Part shown: piece after piece, positions 22,983 to 32,800 of the stretch
Position numbering within the stretch: the first letter of the stretch is position 1
Layout of the letters: each line of letters opens with the position of its first letter
Made by a program: the position numbers and the translations under genes
Source: Nigrospora sphaerica
Lineage: Eukaryota > Ascomycota > Sordariomycetes > Amphisphaeriales > Apiosporaceae
Reading direction: 5' to 3'
DNA length: 64,000 nucleotides
Assembly: GCA_018287875.1 (NCBI GenBank)
Contig: JAGVVL010000013.1
Span: 2,604,001-2,668,000 of the forward strand
Notes under the pieces: generated by a model
The model's input: the letters and a program-made list of their open reading frames with translations, nothing else
Database searches by the model: none
What the model was told of the DNA's origin: nothing

Positions 22983-24957
22983 TTAGGCGCTGACAGTATC
23001 CTTCACGTGGGGCAACTGGCCCTTGGGAGCGGCAAGTTTCAACAGTTTGTCAAACAGAGGCGTGCCGAGGCCCGTCGCCGGATCCCATCCTTTCGTGGCA
23101 TTCCACGAAGCACCAATCACCAAGGGCGACGGCAGTCCGCTGTAGAGGCTCTTGCCGGTGCAACCCTTGCTGCCACCGTTGACGATGTCGGTCAAGCCCT
23201 TGACGCCCTCCTTGTAGAGCCAGGGGTTGAGGAAGCCCATGGGCGGGAGGCCCTGCTTGAGGCGCGCGTTGTTCAGCATGCTGACGAGGCCGGCGAAGGT
23301 CGGGGCCGAGGCCGAGGTGCCGCCCACACTAATGACTCTGCCGTTCGTCACGACCTGGAAACCCTTGGCCTGGGCCGCCACGTCGGGGAAGCCACGGCCG
23401 GCGGGGTTGTAGAGGCCTTTCCACGTCTTGCCGAGGTGATCCTTCAGGTACTTGGCGACGGCGCTCTCCTGGTAGGCGGGGCGAGGGAAGATGTCGCTGA
23501 AACCGCCCGAGGAGAGGCCAACGGCCCTCTCGGGCTCCACACCAACGGTTCCTCCCACCGAGGTTACGTAGGGGCAGGCACCGGGGAAGGTGGCCTGGAA
23601 ACGCGTCGTGTTCTTCCCGTCGTTCGTCTGGCAGGCACTGCCGGGGCCCTCATCTCCCGAGCTGAAAAGAACCGAGACGCCTCGGGCTCCAAGTTGGCCA
23701 AACATGGTGCAAACCTTCTTGGCGTACTCGAGGGGCACCGACTGCTCGTTCTCGCCGTAAGACGTCGTCAGTGTCCGCGGAAGCTCGTCGTCGGGAAGCG
23801 CCAGGAGATAGGACACAAAGTCGAGGTAGGGCTCGTTGGAGCTGTCAGAGGCGTTTGGCTGATCGAGGTCGGGGACCAGTGCTCCTCGGCCTCCCACTGA
23901 GTAGTAGCGGATTTCCGTCTGGAATCCGAGAGCAGCAGCATACTGCATGTCCAAGTTGGCCTCGACATCATCATCAACAGTGTCCGTCTGGTTGTTCAGG
24001 CCGCCGTTGACGAGAACCGTCGTGAAATTCTGGGTGACGGCATACGGGGCGTATTTTCCGAGGAACTCGTCCAAGGCGTCGTGCTTGGCGTATTCCTCGA
24101 GGTACCCGGCGATTCCCAGGACGGTCTTGACCGAGGGGTCCGCCGTGTAATCTCCCACATGGTAAAGCGCCCGCAGGCATTCCGGGGTGATGGTCGAGTT
24201 ACAAAAGGTGGCGTTGAGCTGGTTGTTTGGGATGGAGGCGGCCTGGATGACGGGGGCCTGGGACTCCTCGACTTCCAGGACTCGCCTTCGCTGGGCGCTG
24301 ACCTGACCAAAGCGAGTGGTTGGCTGAATCATGGTGATGTGCGACTTGACGTCTTCTGGGACCGAGTACCTGGTACTGTCAGTCTGGCTGCGGGGAGCTC
24401 GGGCGTAGTTCAACTTACCCCAGGGTACGCAGAGCTTCGCCATCGGCGCCGTCTTGGCTGTAAATACCAAAGTCGGCGTTCAACAGGCTCTGGGCCTTGG
24501 CGACCGTGGTCCTGAAGTTGACCCACTCCCCGGCATCCTCGACATCGTCTATGCCCGAGGACCGCAGCCACTGGACGACGGCAGTGGTGGACTCGTCACG
24601 AGGCTTCATCACTGCACCATACCATGTCAGCAGCGGGTTCCACGATGCGGCCTTGGAGGACCTGGGCGCTGCCTCATGGCGGCGGGAAGACCTACTCTCA
24701 CGAAGCTCTTCGCGCGACAGATGACGCCCATACAGAGCATGGGCGGGATCCGAGATGTCGTAGAGAGTCCTCTCGAACACGTCCAAGTTGGGCTGCTCAA
24801 GCGCGATGCGAAGCCGGATTGGCTGATCCGGGCGGGCGTCCCTCAGCTTCTTCCATCCCGTCGGGACGCTGGGCAGAGACTCGACGACGACATTCTCGGC
24901 GGCGGCGGCCGACTGGAGAAACAGCAAGGCTGCGCTGACAAGCGATGACTGCTTCAT
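22983..24957 (-). CDS. Secreted sedolisin / tripeptidyl-peptidase (peptidase family S53)
   Basis: Three exons (24957-24702, 24611-24419, 24369-22983) give 611 residues. A signal peptide (MKQSSLVSAALLFLQSAAAA) is followed by the S53 activation propeptide (GWKKLRDARPDQPIRLRIAL ... YGRHLSREEL). The mature domain carries the catalytic Glu and Asp in EANLDMQY (about 285), the SYGENEQ strand, the nucleophile serine in GGTSASAP (about 498), and a C-terminal calcium-binding region ending WDPATGLGTP. S53 enzymes are secreted acidic serine-carboxyl peptidases that trim peptides, often tripeptides, from protein substrates. Intron 1 (24612-24701) could be read through but is supported by its GTGAGAG donor and by joining EEL to MKPRDES. 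Intron 2 is only 49 nt. It is convergent with the PKS and probably not part of the pathway. Confidence 0.9.
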
Positions 24958-25769
24958 GGTGAAGAAAGCTGAAGGTGCCTGGAGAGATGAACAGGAGCAG
25001 AGGCAGGGTGCGTGGGCGATGCGTACGCTCTTTATGGACGGCGAGTAGTGCCGTCATGAACACCCAGTCGGGAGCCAGGGGCTCACTCACCCTCGTGCTT
25101 GCCTGATCTCGCCACTCCCCCTGCCCTTCAGCAAACACCACATCCGGCGATCTGACGAGTCTGCACCTGCCCGGATCGTCGTGCCCCCGTTGCGGAGACA
25201 GGGGGTGGAATGAGCAGTATACTGAGTCGGCCGACGGCTAAGCCAGTACTGGCAGGTGTCCCTCGGGGGGAGGGACGCGAGGTGCGTGATGACGGCGCTA
25301 GTCGGCCTTTTGCAGCCGCACCGGCATGATGTGTCAACCGATCGACATTAACCGGTGTCCCCTTTACCCCGGCAGGGCAAGTAGCCTGTGGCCTCCCCAT
25401 ATGCAATCCGTTCATGCTTAAGCGAATCTGCGGGCGTCCGCTCGGTGGAAAAAGCACCTGGCTGGTTCGTATGTACATACCGCGGCAGACTCCTCTCCTC
25501 GCGTCCGCGCATGAAATACCCCCCTGGATGGTCAACGTAGGCCGGTGCAGGGGCAGTGAGGTGTGCTCCCGCGACCGTCGCATTTTCGGGTGGCAGCGCG
25601 AACGGAGCAGTCAGGCTCAGTGGCTGGGTCTTCAGCGATGCCGGGAGCGAGATAAGCGGCCGGGCTGCCGTGGTGCTGCGTAGCCAGCCATGGGATTACA
25701 TGGTGCCCACACAATATACTGGAGACTCGCAGAGTCATGTACGACGAACCCGGGTCGAACGGGAGAGCG

Positions 25770-25786
25770 TGGGTACCTGGTACCCA
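25770..25786. repeat. Short palindrome, 8-bp arms with 1-nt centre
   Basis: TGGGTACC at 25770-25777 and GGTACCCA at 25779-25786 are perfect reverse complements around one T. The function is unknown. Confidence 0.85.
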
Positions 25787-26115
25787 GATCATGTAGTCGG
25801 TAGTACACGGGCGACAGACCGGCAAGTCAGTGTAAGCCGGTAGTTGGGCTGTTGGGGCCATGGAGGCAAATGGTTTCCTTTCCATTGATCGTCGGATGCG
25901 CTACAGTCATGGATGGAACGACGTACAAAGCGCTTGTTAGTGAAGGTTTCTTGTGATATGGGTGAGGTACCTTCAGACTTTCGTAGTGCCGGCTAATGGC
26001 TCGGACGGCGATGCTTGGAAACCCCACCTGGAAGAGCTTGGTGAGGCTTGTTTTTGCTTGTGCCTGCGTGACCTGGTCCTATCGCAGCCCGCCTTGCCCT
26101 TCCCAGCTGCCTAAT

Positions 26116-26156
26116 CGGTCCATGGCTCCCAGGGCTCCCGGGGCTCCCATGGACCG
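26116..26156. repeat. Perfect inverted repeat, 10-bp arms and 21-nt loop
   Basis: CGGTCCATGG (26116-26125) pairs with CCATGGACCG (26147-26156) without mismatch. The loop itself consists of repeated GGGCTCCC-like units. Confidence 0.88.
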
Positions 26157-27079
26157 AGCCCACGCAAACCCATCCACCCCCCTTGTCCCTCCATCTCATG
26201 AGCTCCAGGCGTCGCGCCCTGAACTGTGGAATACCGAGGTTGGTCGCTCTCCGGCCTCGCAACCTGCCACTCTGGGAATGCGTCGCCGCGCGGAAGCCAG
26301 CTCCGGGGTTCGCCTGCCCGTACTCCGATCGTGGACCAGAAGCCCTCACGGGTTGACTGGCTGACCCGGTGCTCCATCAGGGCCACCGATGGCAGACCGG
26401 GACAAAAAGCTGCTTGCCCACCGACGGACGGGCTGCGTGGCCCTGGATTAGTACCTAAGGTAGGCAGGTAGGTAGGTGCCTGTGTCGTGCAAAACCCCGA
26501 AGCTGGACGCCTTATGCAGATATCCCCGCTGGCGATTGACACAATGCCGGGCTCTCGGTGCCTGGCCAACCCTGGGCTCTACATGCATAGTAGTAGTGTA
26601 TGCACCGAGTACCGTACCTTACAGTCCAATGGCAGATCAGCGTGGCCACGTGCGCCGCACACGCCTCTTTACAAACAAGCGCATGTTTAGGTCCTCGGAC
26701 CAGGTCAATCCATGTTATCGAACCGACCCGCATGCAACGCACGTAACAAGTATAAAGACGAACGTTGGAGCAGGCAAGACGGCAGGTGCATCGGCCCGGC
26801 CGCCTGTGTAATAAGTGCTCGCTTCGCCCAATCCACTACAAGCGAGGCACAACAGTTTGCTAGCACTTCCTCAACTGAGATTTGGCCACTGGCACGCGCC
26901 TTACTTCCAGCCTCCGTATATTCCGTCATGGATTGTGGGATTGACGGTCTGCGTCTCCGCACCCCTTGTCGAGCGCGCGGGTACGGTATGGTACAGATGG
27001 TATACATAAAGTAGTTCTACAAGCGGCGTCGCATTTCCATGCGACATTCCTCGCTCGCTTCTGATCGTGACTCGTTGCT

Positions 27080-28918
27080 TTACCAAAGCTTCTCGTCTCC
27101 CTCGGGTACTTCAACGAAAGACTCTTGGTCAACGCCCATGTCCTGGGACTTCTTCAGGAACGACGAGCAGAGGATGCCGGTGGCCACGCTGACGTTCAGG
27201 CTGTCCACGGTGCTCAGCAGACCGCTGGCGCCCGGGATCGACACCTCAAAGTCGGCGGCGCGGCGAACCTGCTTGCCGAGACCTTCGCCCTCGCTGCCCA
27301 CGATGAGGATGGTGGGCTGCTGCGACAGCGGGTCGTACTTCTCAACGCGGTCGAGCGTCACGTGCGAGTTGCCCTTGGACCGCGGGCCTGCCGCCACCGA
27401 CGCGTACACCATCCAGCCGCTCTCCTTGGACTGCTGCAGGAAGCCGAGCGTCGAATCCACGCTGTACAGCGGCAGCACCTCGGAGGCGCTTGCCGAGGCC
27501 TTGATAGCAACGGGCGACAGCGGTGCCGAGTTGTACTTGGTGATGGCAACGCCTGTCACGCCCAGAAAAGCGGCCGAGCGCAAGATGGCCCCGAGGTTGC
27601 CAGGGTCCAGGATGCCGTCGAGAAGCAGGATGAAGGGCTGCCGGCCGCGCGCGGGCGCTTTGAAGGGCACAAAGTCGGGGTTGCCATTAAGGGCCACCTC
27701 TTCGGCCGACTGGTGAGAAAGCTCGACGAAGAAGCCCGGCCTGGCAGGGTCCTCCGACATCGGCCCCAGCGCCTTCAGCGGCAGCTGCGGGATTGGGGAG
27801 GACTCGAGGACGCACCCGTTGTGCGGGCGACGGTCCGACATCTTGTCCATCATCCGCAGCCCCTGCGAGTCGCGGAGGCGGTGGACAAGTACGCCTTGGG
27901 CGTGTGCGAGCTTCTCAAGGTGGGTATCCTGTGACACATTCTGCCGGTCCGGGCCGCTGTAGAGGTACAGGTTGTAGAGCTTGCGCTTCGTCATCTTGAG
28001 GGCCGCCTCGACGACCGAGTAGCCGTAAAGGAACTGCGACGCGGCCGTCGTATGGTGGATGCGGACGGGAAGGTCCTCGCCCTGCGTGAAACGGTTCTCC
28101 CGGTCAACCACCCGACGCTCGTAGCCGCTCGAAGGCTGCTGATCTGGGGCGGACGGCTGTCTTCCCCCGGAGTCACCCCCAAAGTCGCGGGGCGGACGCC
28201 TGTCGCCGGGTCGATCGAAGCCGGACGGCCGTCCCCCAGAGTCGCTATCCCGGAACCCTTCCCGTCCTTTGTATTCTCTTGGGGGGGCTCTGGACCTGTC
28301 GTTTTCGAACGATCTCCTCGCTCCCCTGGGCCCACTGTCGCGGTCGCGCGGTGTTCGGCTATCGAAAGACCGTTCAGAGGCATGTTTCCGTTGCCGAGGT
28401 GGCGGGTCGCGAGAGGCGGCTCCTCTGCCCGAAGGGCTCTTGGCTGCAAACTGGGACTCAAAGTCGGAGAAGTTGCTGGAACCCCTCATCTTTTCTGGCC
28501 CTTTCCTTTCCGCGCCAAAACCGGCCATCTGCTCCCGCAAATCACCGTTCTTCATCTGATAAACCAAACTCTTCTTCCCGAACGTCTCGTCGGGGTCGTT
28601 GAAGCGTTTGGCCCGCGATTTGGGCTGGGGTCCTTTGTCTGTGATGTCCATCTTCCCCTTTTTGATTGTGTAGGTAGGTTTTTTCCAATCCGGATCCGCT
28701 GCTCGCATGCGCGAGGTCGATCGAGGTGGCCGGCTGCCACTGGCCGCATTCAAGGCGCCGGGTCGGAAGCCCTGAGGGCGCGTCTTTTCGGAGCTGCGCA
28801 AGCCGCGGTGAATGGCGGAGAGGGAGGAATGCCTGACAGAGACATGGTGACTGGAAGCCTGAGGCAGGATAAATATGCTGCGTCTACATGGCGAGCACAG
28901 GCTCGTGAGTTGACTCAT
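27080..28918 (-). CDS. MRM1: Mitochondrial large-subunit rRNA 2'-O-ribose methyltransferase (SpoU/TrmH family)
   Basis: An intronless gene of 612 residues. The ATG at 28918 is used because the open frame upstream of it lacks another ATG. The N-terminus (MSQLTSLCSPCRRSIFILPQ...) is basic and hydroxylated, as in mitochondrial presequences. About 260 residues of Arg/Asp/Pro/Ser-rich low-complexity sequence follow. The SpoU substrate-binding domain begins near FLYGYSVVEAALK. The catalytic SPOUT domain carries motif 1 (LLDGILDPGNLGAILRS, about 436), motif 2 (ILIVGSEGEGL, about 536) and motif 3 (STVDSLNVSVATGI, about 570), which form the SAM-binding trefoil knot. Yeast Mrm1/Pet56 methylates the ribose of a conserved guanosine in 21S rRNA in the matrix. 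The protein is much longer than the yeast one because of the disordered insert. Confidence 0.86.
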   Translation of the reverse strand: MSQLTSLCSPCRRSIFILPQASSHHVSVRHSSLSAIHRGLRSSEKTRPQGFRPGALNAASGSRPPRSTSRMRAADPDWKKPTYTIKKGKMDITDKGPQPKSRAKRFNDPDETFGKKSLVYQMKNGDLREQMAGFGAERKGPEKMRGSSNFSDFESQFAAKSPSGRGAASRDPPPRQRKHASERSFDSRTPRDRDSGPRGARRSFENDRSRAPPREYKGREGFRDSDSGGRPSGFDRPGDRRPPRDFGGDSGGRQPSAPDQQPSSGYERRVVDRENRFTQGEDLPVRIHHTTAASQFLYGYSVVEAALKMTKRKLYNLYLYSGPDRQNVSQDTHLEKLAHAQGVLVHRLRDSQGLRMMDKMSDRRPHNGCVLESSPIPQLPLKALGPMSEDPARPGFFVELSHQSAEEVALNGNPDFVPFKAPARGRQPFILLLDGILDPGNLGAILRSAAFLGVTGVAITKYNSAPLSPVAIKASASASEVLPLYSVDSTLGFLQQSKESGWMVYASVAAGPRSKGNSHVTLDRVEKYDPLSQQPTILIVGSEGEGLGKQVRRAADFEVSIPGASGLLSTVDSLNVSVATGILCSSFLKKSQDMGVDQESFVEVPEGDEKLW

Positions 28919-29854
28919 CGATGTTGCTATAACCAAAAAGACCCTGAGTACCGAGTCGAGCACAGGGCGGAGGGGGGAAGCGAAAGAAGAAGATAGGCCC
29001 ACGACCAGCTAGCGAATGGAGTAGTACCTACACAGAACCCGGTGGTAGTCAGTGGGAGGTGAGTAAGTAAGAGGAGCAGGTCTTGTGTATAGCGCAATAC
29101 TACGGCATGGGAAAGGCAGTTTGCGGTAGACGAAGCTGTGACTTTTTTTTCTGCCCAGAATCCGATAGCTACCCGAGGCCTTGCAATCGGCCGGAGACCC
29201 TTGCAGATAAGCCATTGATACCGTCTAGCGCCCGACAGCAGAAACGCCCATTCTTGCTCATGAACCAGGCACAGGCCTAAAAGAGACAGTTCCGCATTTA
29301 CCTGCTTTCATGGTCCGAAATCAGAATCCGCCGTTAGACCGGTCCTGATCCGAGAGCCAAGAATGTGCGTTTCTGTTGCCAGGCGCGAGACTGTGTAGTA
29401 CGTAGCGTGTGGCCTGGGCCATGGTAGTATGGGGGTGGGGCAACGTTTTCAATTTAGAGTTGCGTTCCTCGACGCGGTCCTGGCCCGTCGCGTCTTTAAC
29501 TCAGGCCTGGGGCTTCTGGCTACGACAGAGCTTTGTACCACCAAATCCCCGTATCATCAAACTACCGATCCCGGCTTCCTTGCCCGGCAGCGCCTTGGAC
29601 AACCAGCTCCCGCCTTTCTTCGGTCGGACATACCCACGCGACTGTATGTCACCCATTTGCGGCAATGCGCTACTCTCACTGATCTTCCTGTAGCCAACCG
29701 ACGGACCGAGCGATTCCCACATCCCACGCACCGTCTCCCTCCCACATACGGCCTGTTGCTTGCCGAACCTGCCGCGAACCTCCTGCCATGTCGTCTACCA
29801 AGCAGGCACGATAGTTGCATTTCAAAACGCCCAAACTAGCAGTATTTTTTTGGC
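28919..29854. promoter_or_regulatory. Divergent promoter between MRM1 and mit1
   Basis: This 936-bp region lies between the start codons of two divergently transcribed housekeeping genes. No coding frame is supported in it. Confidence 0.55.
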
Positions 29855-32800
29855 ATGGGCGACCTAGAGCTGGGCGGCGACGATGCTGCCCGGCCTGGCT
29901 TGAACGACCAGAGGCTGAGTGGGCAGCGCGAGCCCGACCACACAGACCTCGCCCAGATAGCGCTTGGCGAGATGGGCCTCGACCCGATGGACCTCGACAC
30001 ATCGCAAGAACCACAGATCAGTGGAGGGGTCCCAACTGATACTACAGCTTCCCATGACGCCAGTCAACTTGCGCTCGAGGAGGATACCATGGACTATGGC
30101 GATCACCAAAATACCACTGCCGCGGAGGACAGCCATCCCAAGGAAACTTGGGTAGACCAGCACGGTGATGATGATGATGCCAAGGTGGTCGACGCGCAGC
30201 AAGACCCAGACCAGTCCGCCAAGGGCAGCCAGGATGAATATTCAGACAAAGCCCAACCCCAAGCCTCGGCAGATGAGGACAAGGCTGAAGATTCCGAAGA
30301 ATTTCAGCTCAGACAACCAAGAAGTGGCCGAGTGTTCCCTATCGAGGTACACCTCAAGCCTCCGCCTGATCCCGAGTCCTACCAGAAACTTCCTCCCAGC
30401 TGGACAGTGGAGACTGTTCTTTCCGAGCTTCAGCTGGGGGACAACATCTTCTACGAGCTGGAATTCGACGACGGCCGAATTGATCAGGTGAGTCTCATAT
30501 TAAGGTCAAACATCCATATCCTTCCCAGGTCCTGCCATGAAGGTATCATATCACATATTACATATCCCACCTGCCACTGCGTAGGGGCATTTCACCTCAA
30601 CTTCCCCTGGATATTGTCTTTAACATAGACAACGTCATTTCTCTGTCCTGGGGTGCGACCTTTTCCCTTCCGTACCTCCACATCTTATGTTGTGCCCTTC
30701 CTCTCCAATCTCCAGTCTCTTCCCTTCCACACCCACTTCACCCATCAAGCAGTTTCCAAGCTGCAAATAGGTACCACCTCCAGTCAAACCGAACTTTTCC
30801 TTTCTCACATATTTCAAACCTACTTTGCCATATCATATTGGGTTCTGCCTGCCTGCGGGTATCACCTGCTGCAAGCTTGACATAATCACATTGCACCTCA
30901 CCTTCCCAAGCCGGAACAACGTTTTTTCTTTTCCACGTCTTGCATATCTTCCCTTTCATCCCATCACTTTACAAACCCTGACAAAAATATCGCAGGCAGC
31001 CTACGAGGACATCTTGGGCATGGAAAACGGCCAGTCGGCGCTGAGAATCTTCTACAGAGACCAGGCACTCGCTTCCAAGCCAGCAAACATGCGTTCCGCA
31101 GTCAAACATGCCCTCGATGACTCGGATGAGGTCTCTTCTGATTACGGCGGTCGCAAGCGATCCCGCCGTTCGGCTATAATTTCCCGCCGCATCTCAAGAC
31201 AGAAGACAATTTCGAGACAACATTCCGTCCTGAAGGATTCCGAGGATGATTCCGACGACGGTTCTAAACATTCCGTCGGCCCTGTTCGCCGCAGCAGCCG
31301 TCAAAAAACCTCTTCGAGGCAAGTATCTGCTGATATCGAGATGAACTACGACTCGGACGAGGACAAGCCTATCCCGCACCAGTCAGATGGGGGTTTTGGC
31401 AAGCGAGTTACCAGGTCTTCGAACAGGACTGCACATACCCTCAAAGCGTTCCAATTTTCCGAGGACGAGTTGGCCAATGACTCTAATGACGATGCGTTCT
31501 TGCCCGTAATATCAGATCTTGCGCCTGCCAAACAGGCCAAGAACCGCAGGAAGAAGAGTGTAAGACAGACCCAGCAGCAGAGACGGTACAAGGATCGCGA
31601 CTCGTCGATTGAATTCGAGGTAACGACCCGACGATCCCAACGTTCTGCGGGGGCCAAAAACTACGTCGCCCCGGATGTCGATGACGACTATGTGATATTC
31701 GAGGAAAAGGACACGGCAGCGCCCAAACACGTGTCAGTGAGAGAGCTCTTCAAGCCTCTTGACAAGCGATCGGTCTTCGCCCAGTCCCACTCGAAGGAGT
31801 GTGAGGTCTGCGAAGGAAATTCCCACAGGGGCAAAGGGCCTTTGATCTACTGCCAAGGCTGTACCTACTCGTTCCACAAGGTCTGTCTTGGCACAAGGTC
31901 AGCGCGGGACCACCGAGTCACCAAGGTTGGGGAGGATGACTTCGTGCTTCAATGTCGTCTTTGCATAGGCATATACCGGAAGAAGGATAGCAATGCTCCC
32001 AACCATGCCAAGTGCGAAACTTGCAAGCTGGAGAACCCGTCCTGTCGCGAATTCTCGGCAAAGAAAACCCCGAAGCAGGAAGAAAAGCTTCGCGAGGAGA
32101 ATGGTGGCAAGGACCCTATCACACCGGTGGACGCTACGCTCATCAACAACGCCGACAGCCTTCTGTTTCGCTGCTCGTCTTGCAGACGCGGCTTCCACAT
32201 CGAGCACTTGCCGCCGCTCACCAAAGACGGGGAGATTACAGAAGATGTCCGCGCCGACCGACTCCGCGAGTACTCGCTTGTCGACTGGAAATGCAAGGAC
32301 TGCGTCGACGCCAAACACAAGATTCACGCTCTGGTCGCCTGGCGACCAGTCGATCAGGGATCCTACGTTGAAGGCCAAACTTGGCGACAATTCTCCGAAG
32401 ACGAGAGAGAATACTTGGTCAAATGGGAGAATCGCTCGCATTGGCATGACACCTGGATGCCCGGAGCTTGGGTTTTTGGTGTCGCAGCAGCCGCAATGCG
32501 AACTTCTTTCCTCAAGCGAGATAAGAACGACCACCCGAAGATGACCATCCACGACGCAGTCAATGAGGAGTGGCTTCTCGCCGACGTTTTCTTGAAAGTA
32601 CATTACCGCAAAAACCCTGCCAACTCATCGCGAAGCAAAGACCTTGCACGCATTGGGGACGTCAAGGATGTCTACGTTAAGTTCCAAGGACTGAGTTACT
32701 CGGAAGCCGTGTGGGACAGCCCTCCTCCGCAGGATTCCGGAGCGCCATGGGAGGCATTCTGCGCTGCCTACGAAGAGTACGTTAACGGCATGTACTTTGA

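Larger units (their letters stand above)
24958..27079. other. Gene-free spacer with hairpin sequences
   Basis: About 2.1 kb from the sedolisin start to the MRM1 stop. The part nearest 24958 is the protease promoter. I see two clear inverted repeats (25770-25786 and 26116-26156) and GGTA/TACC-rich strings near 26457-26480, but no supported coding region. Confidence 0.5.

Noticed and set aside
27125..27934. 269-codon plus-strand open frame
   Set aside because: It is antisense to the SPOUT domain of MRM1, which carries all three family motifs.
28918..29002. N-terminal extension of MRM1
   Set aside because: The upstream part of the frame begins at a GTG, not ATG; the ATG at 28918 gives a good mitochondrial presequence.
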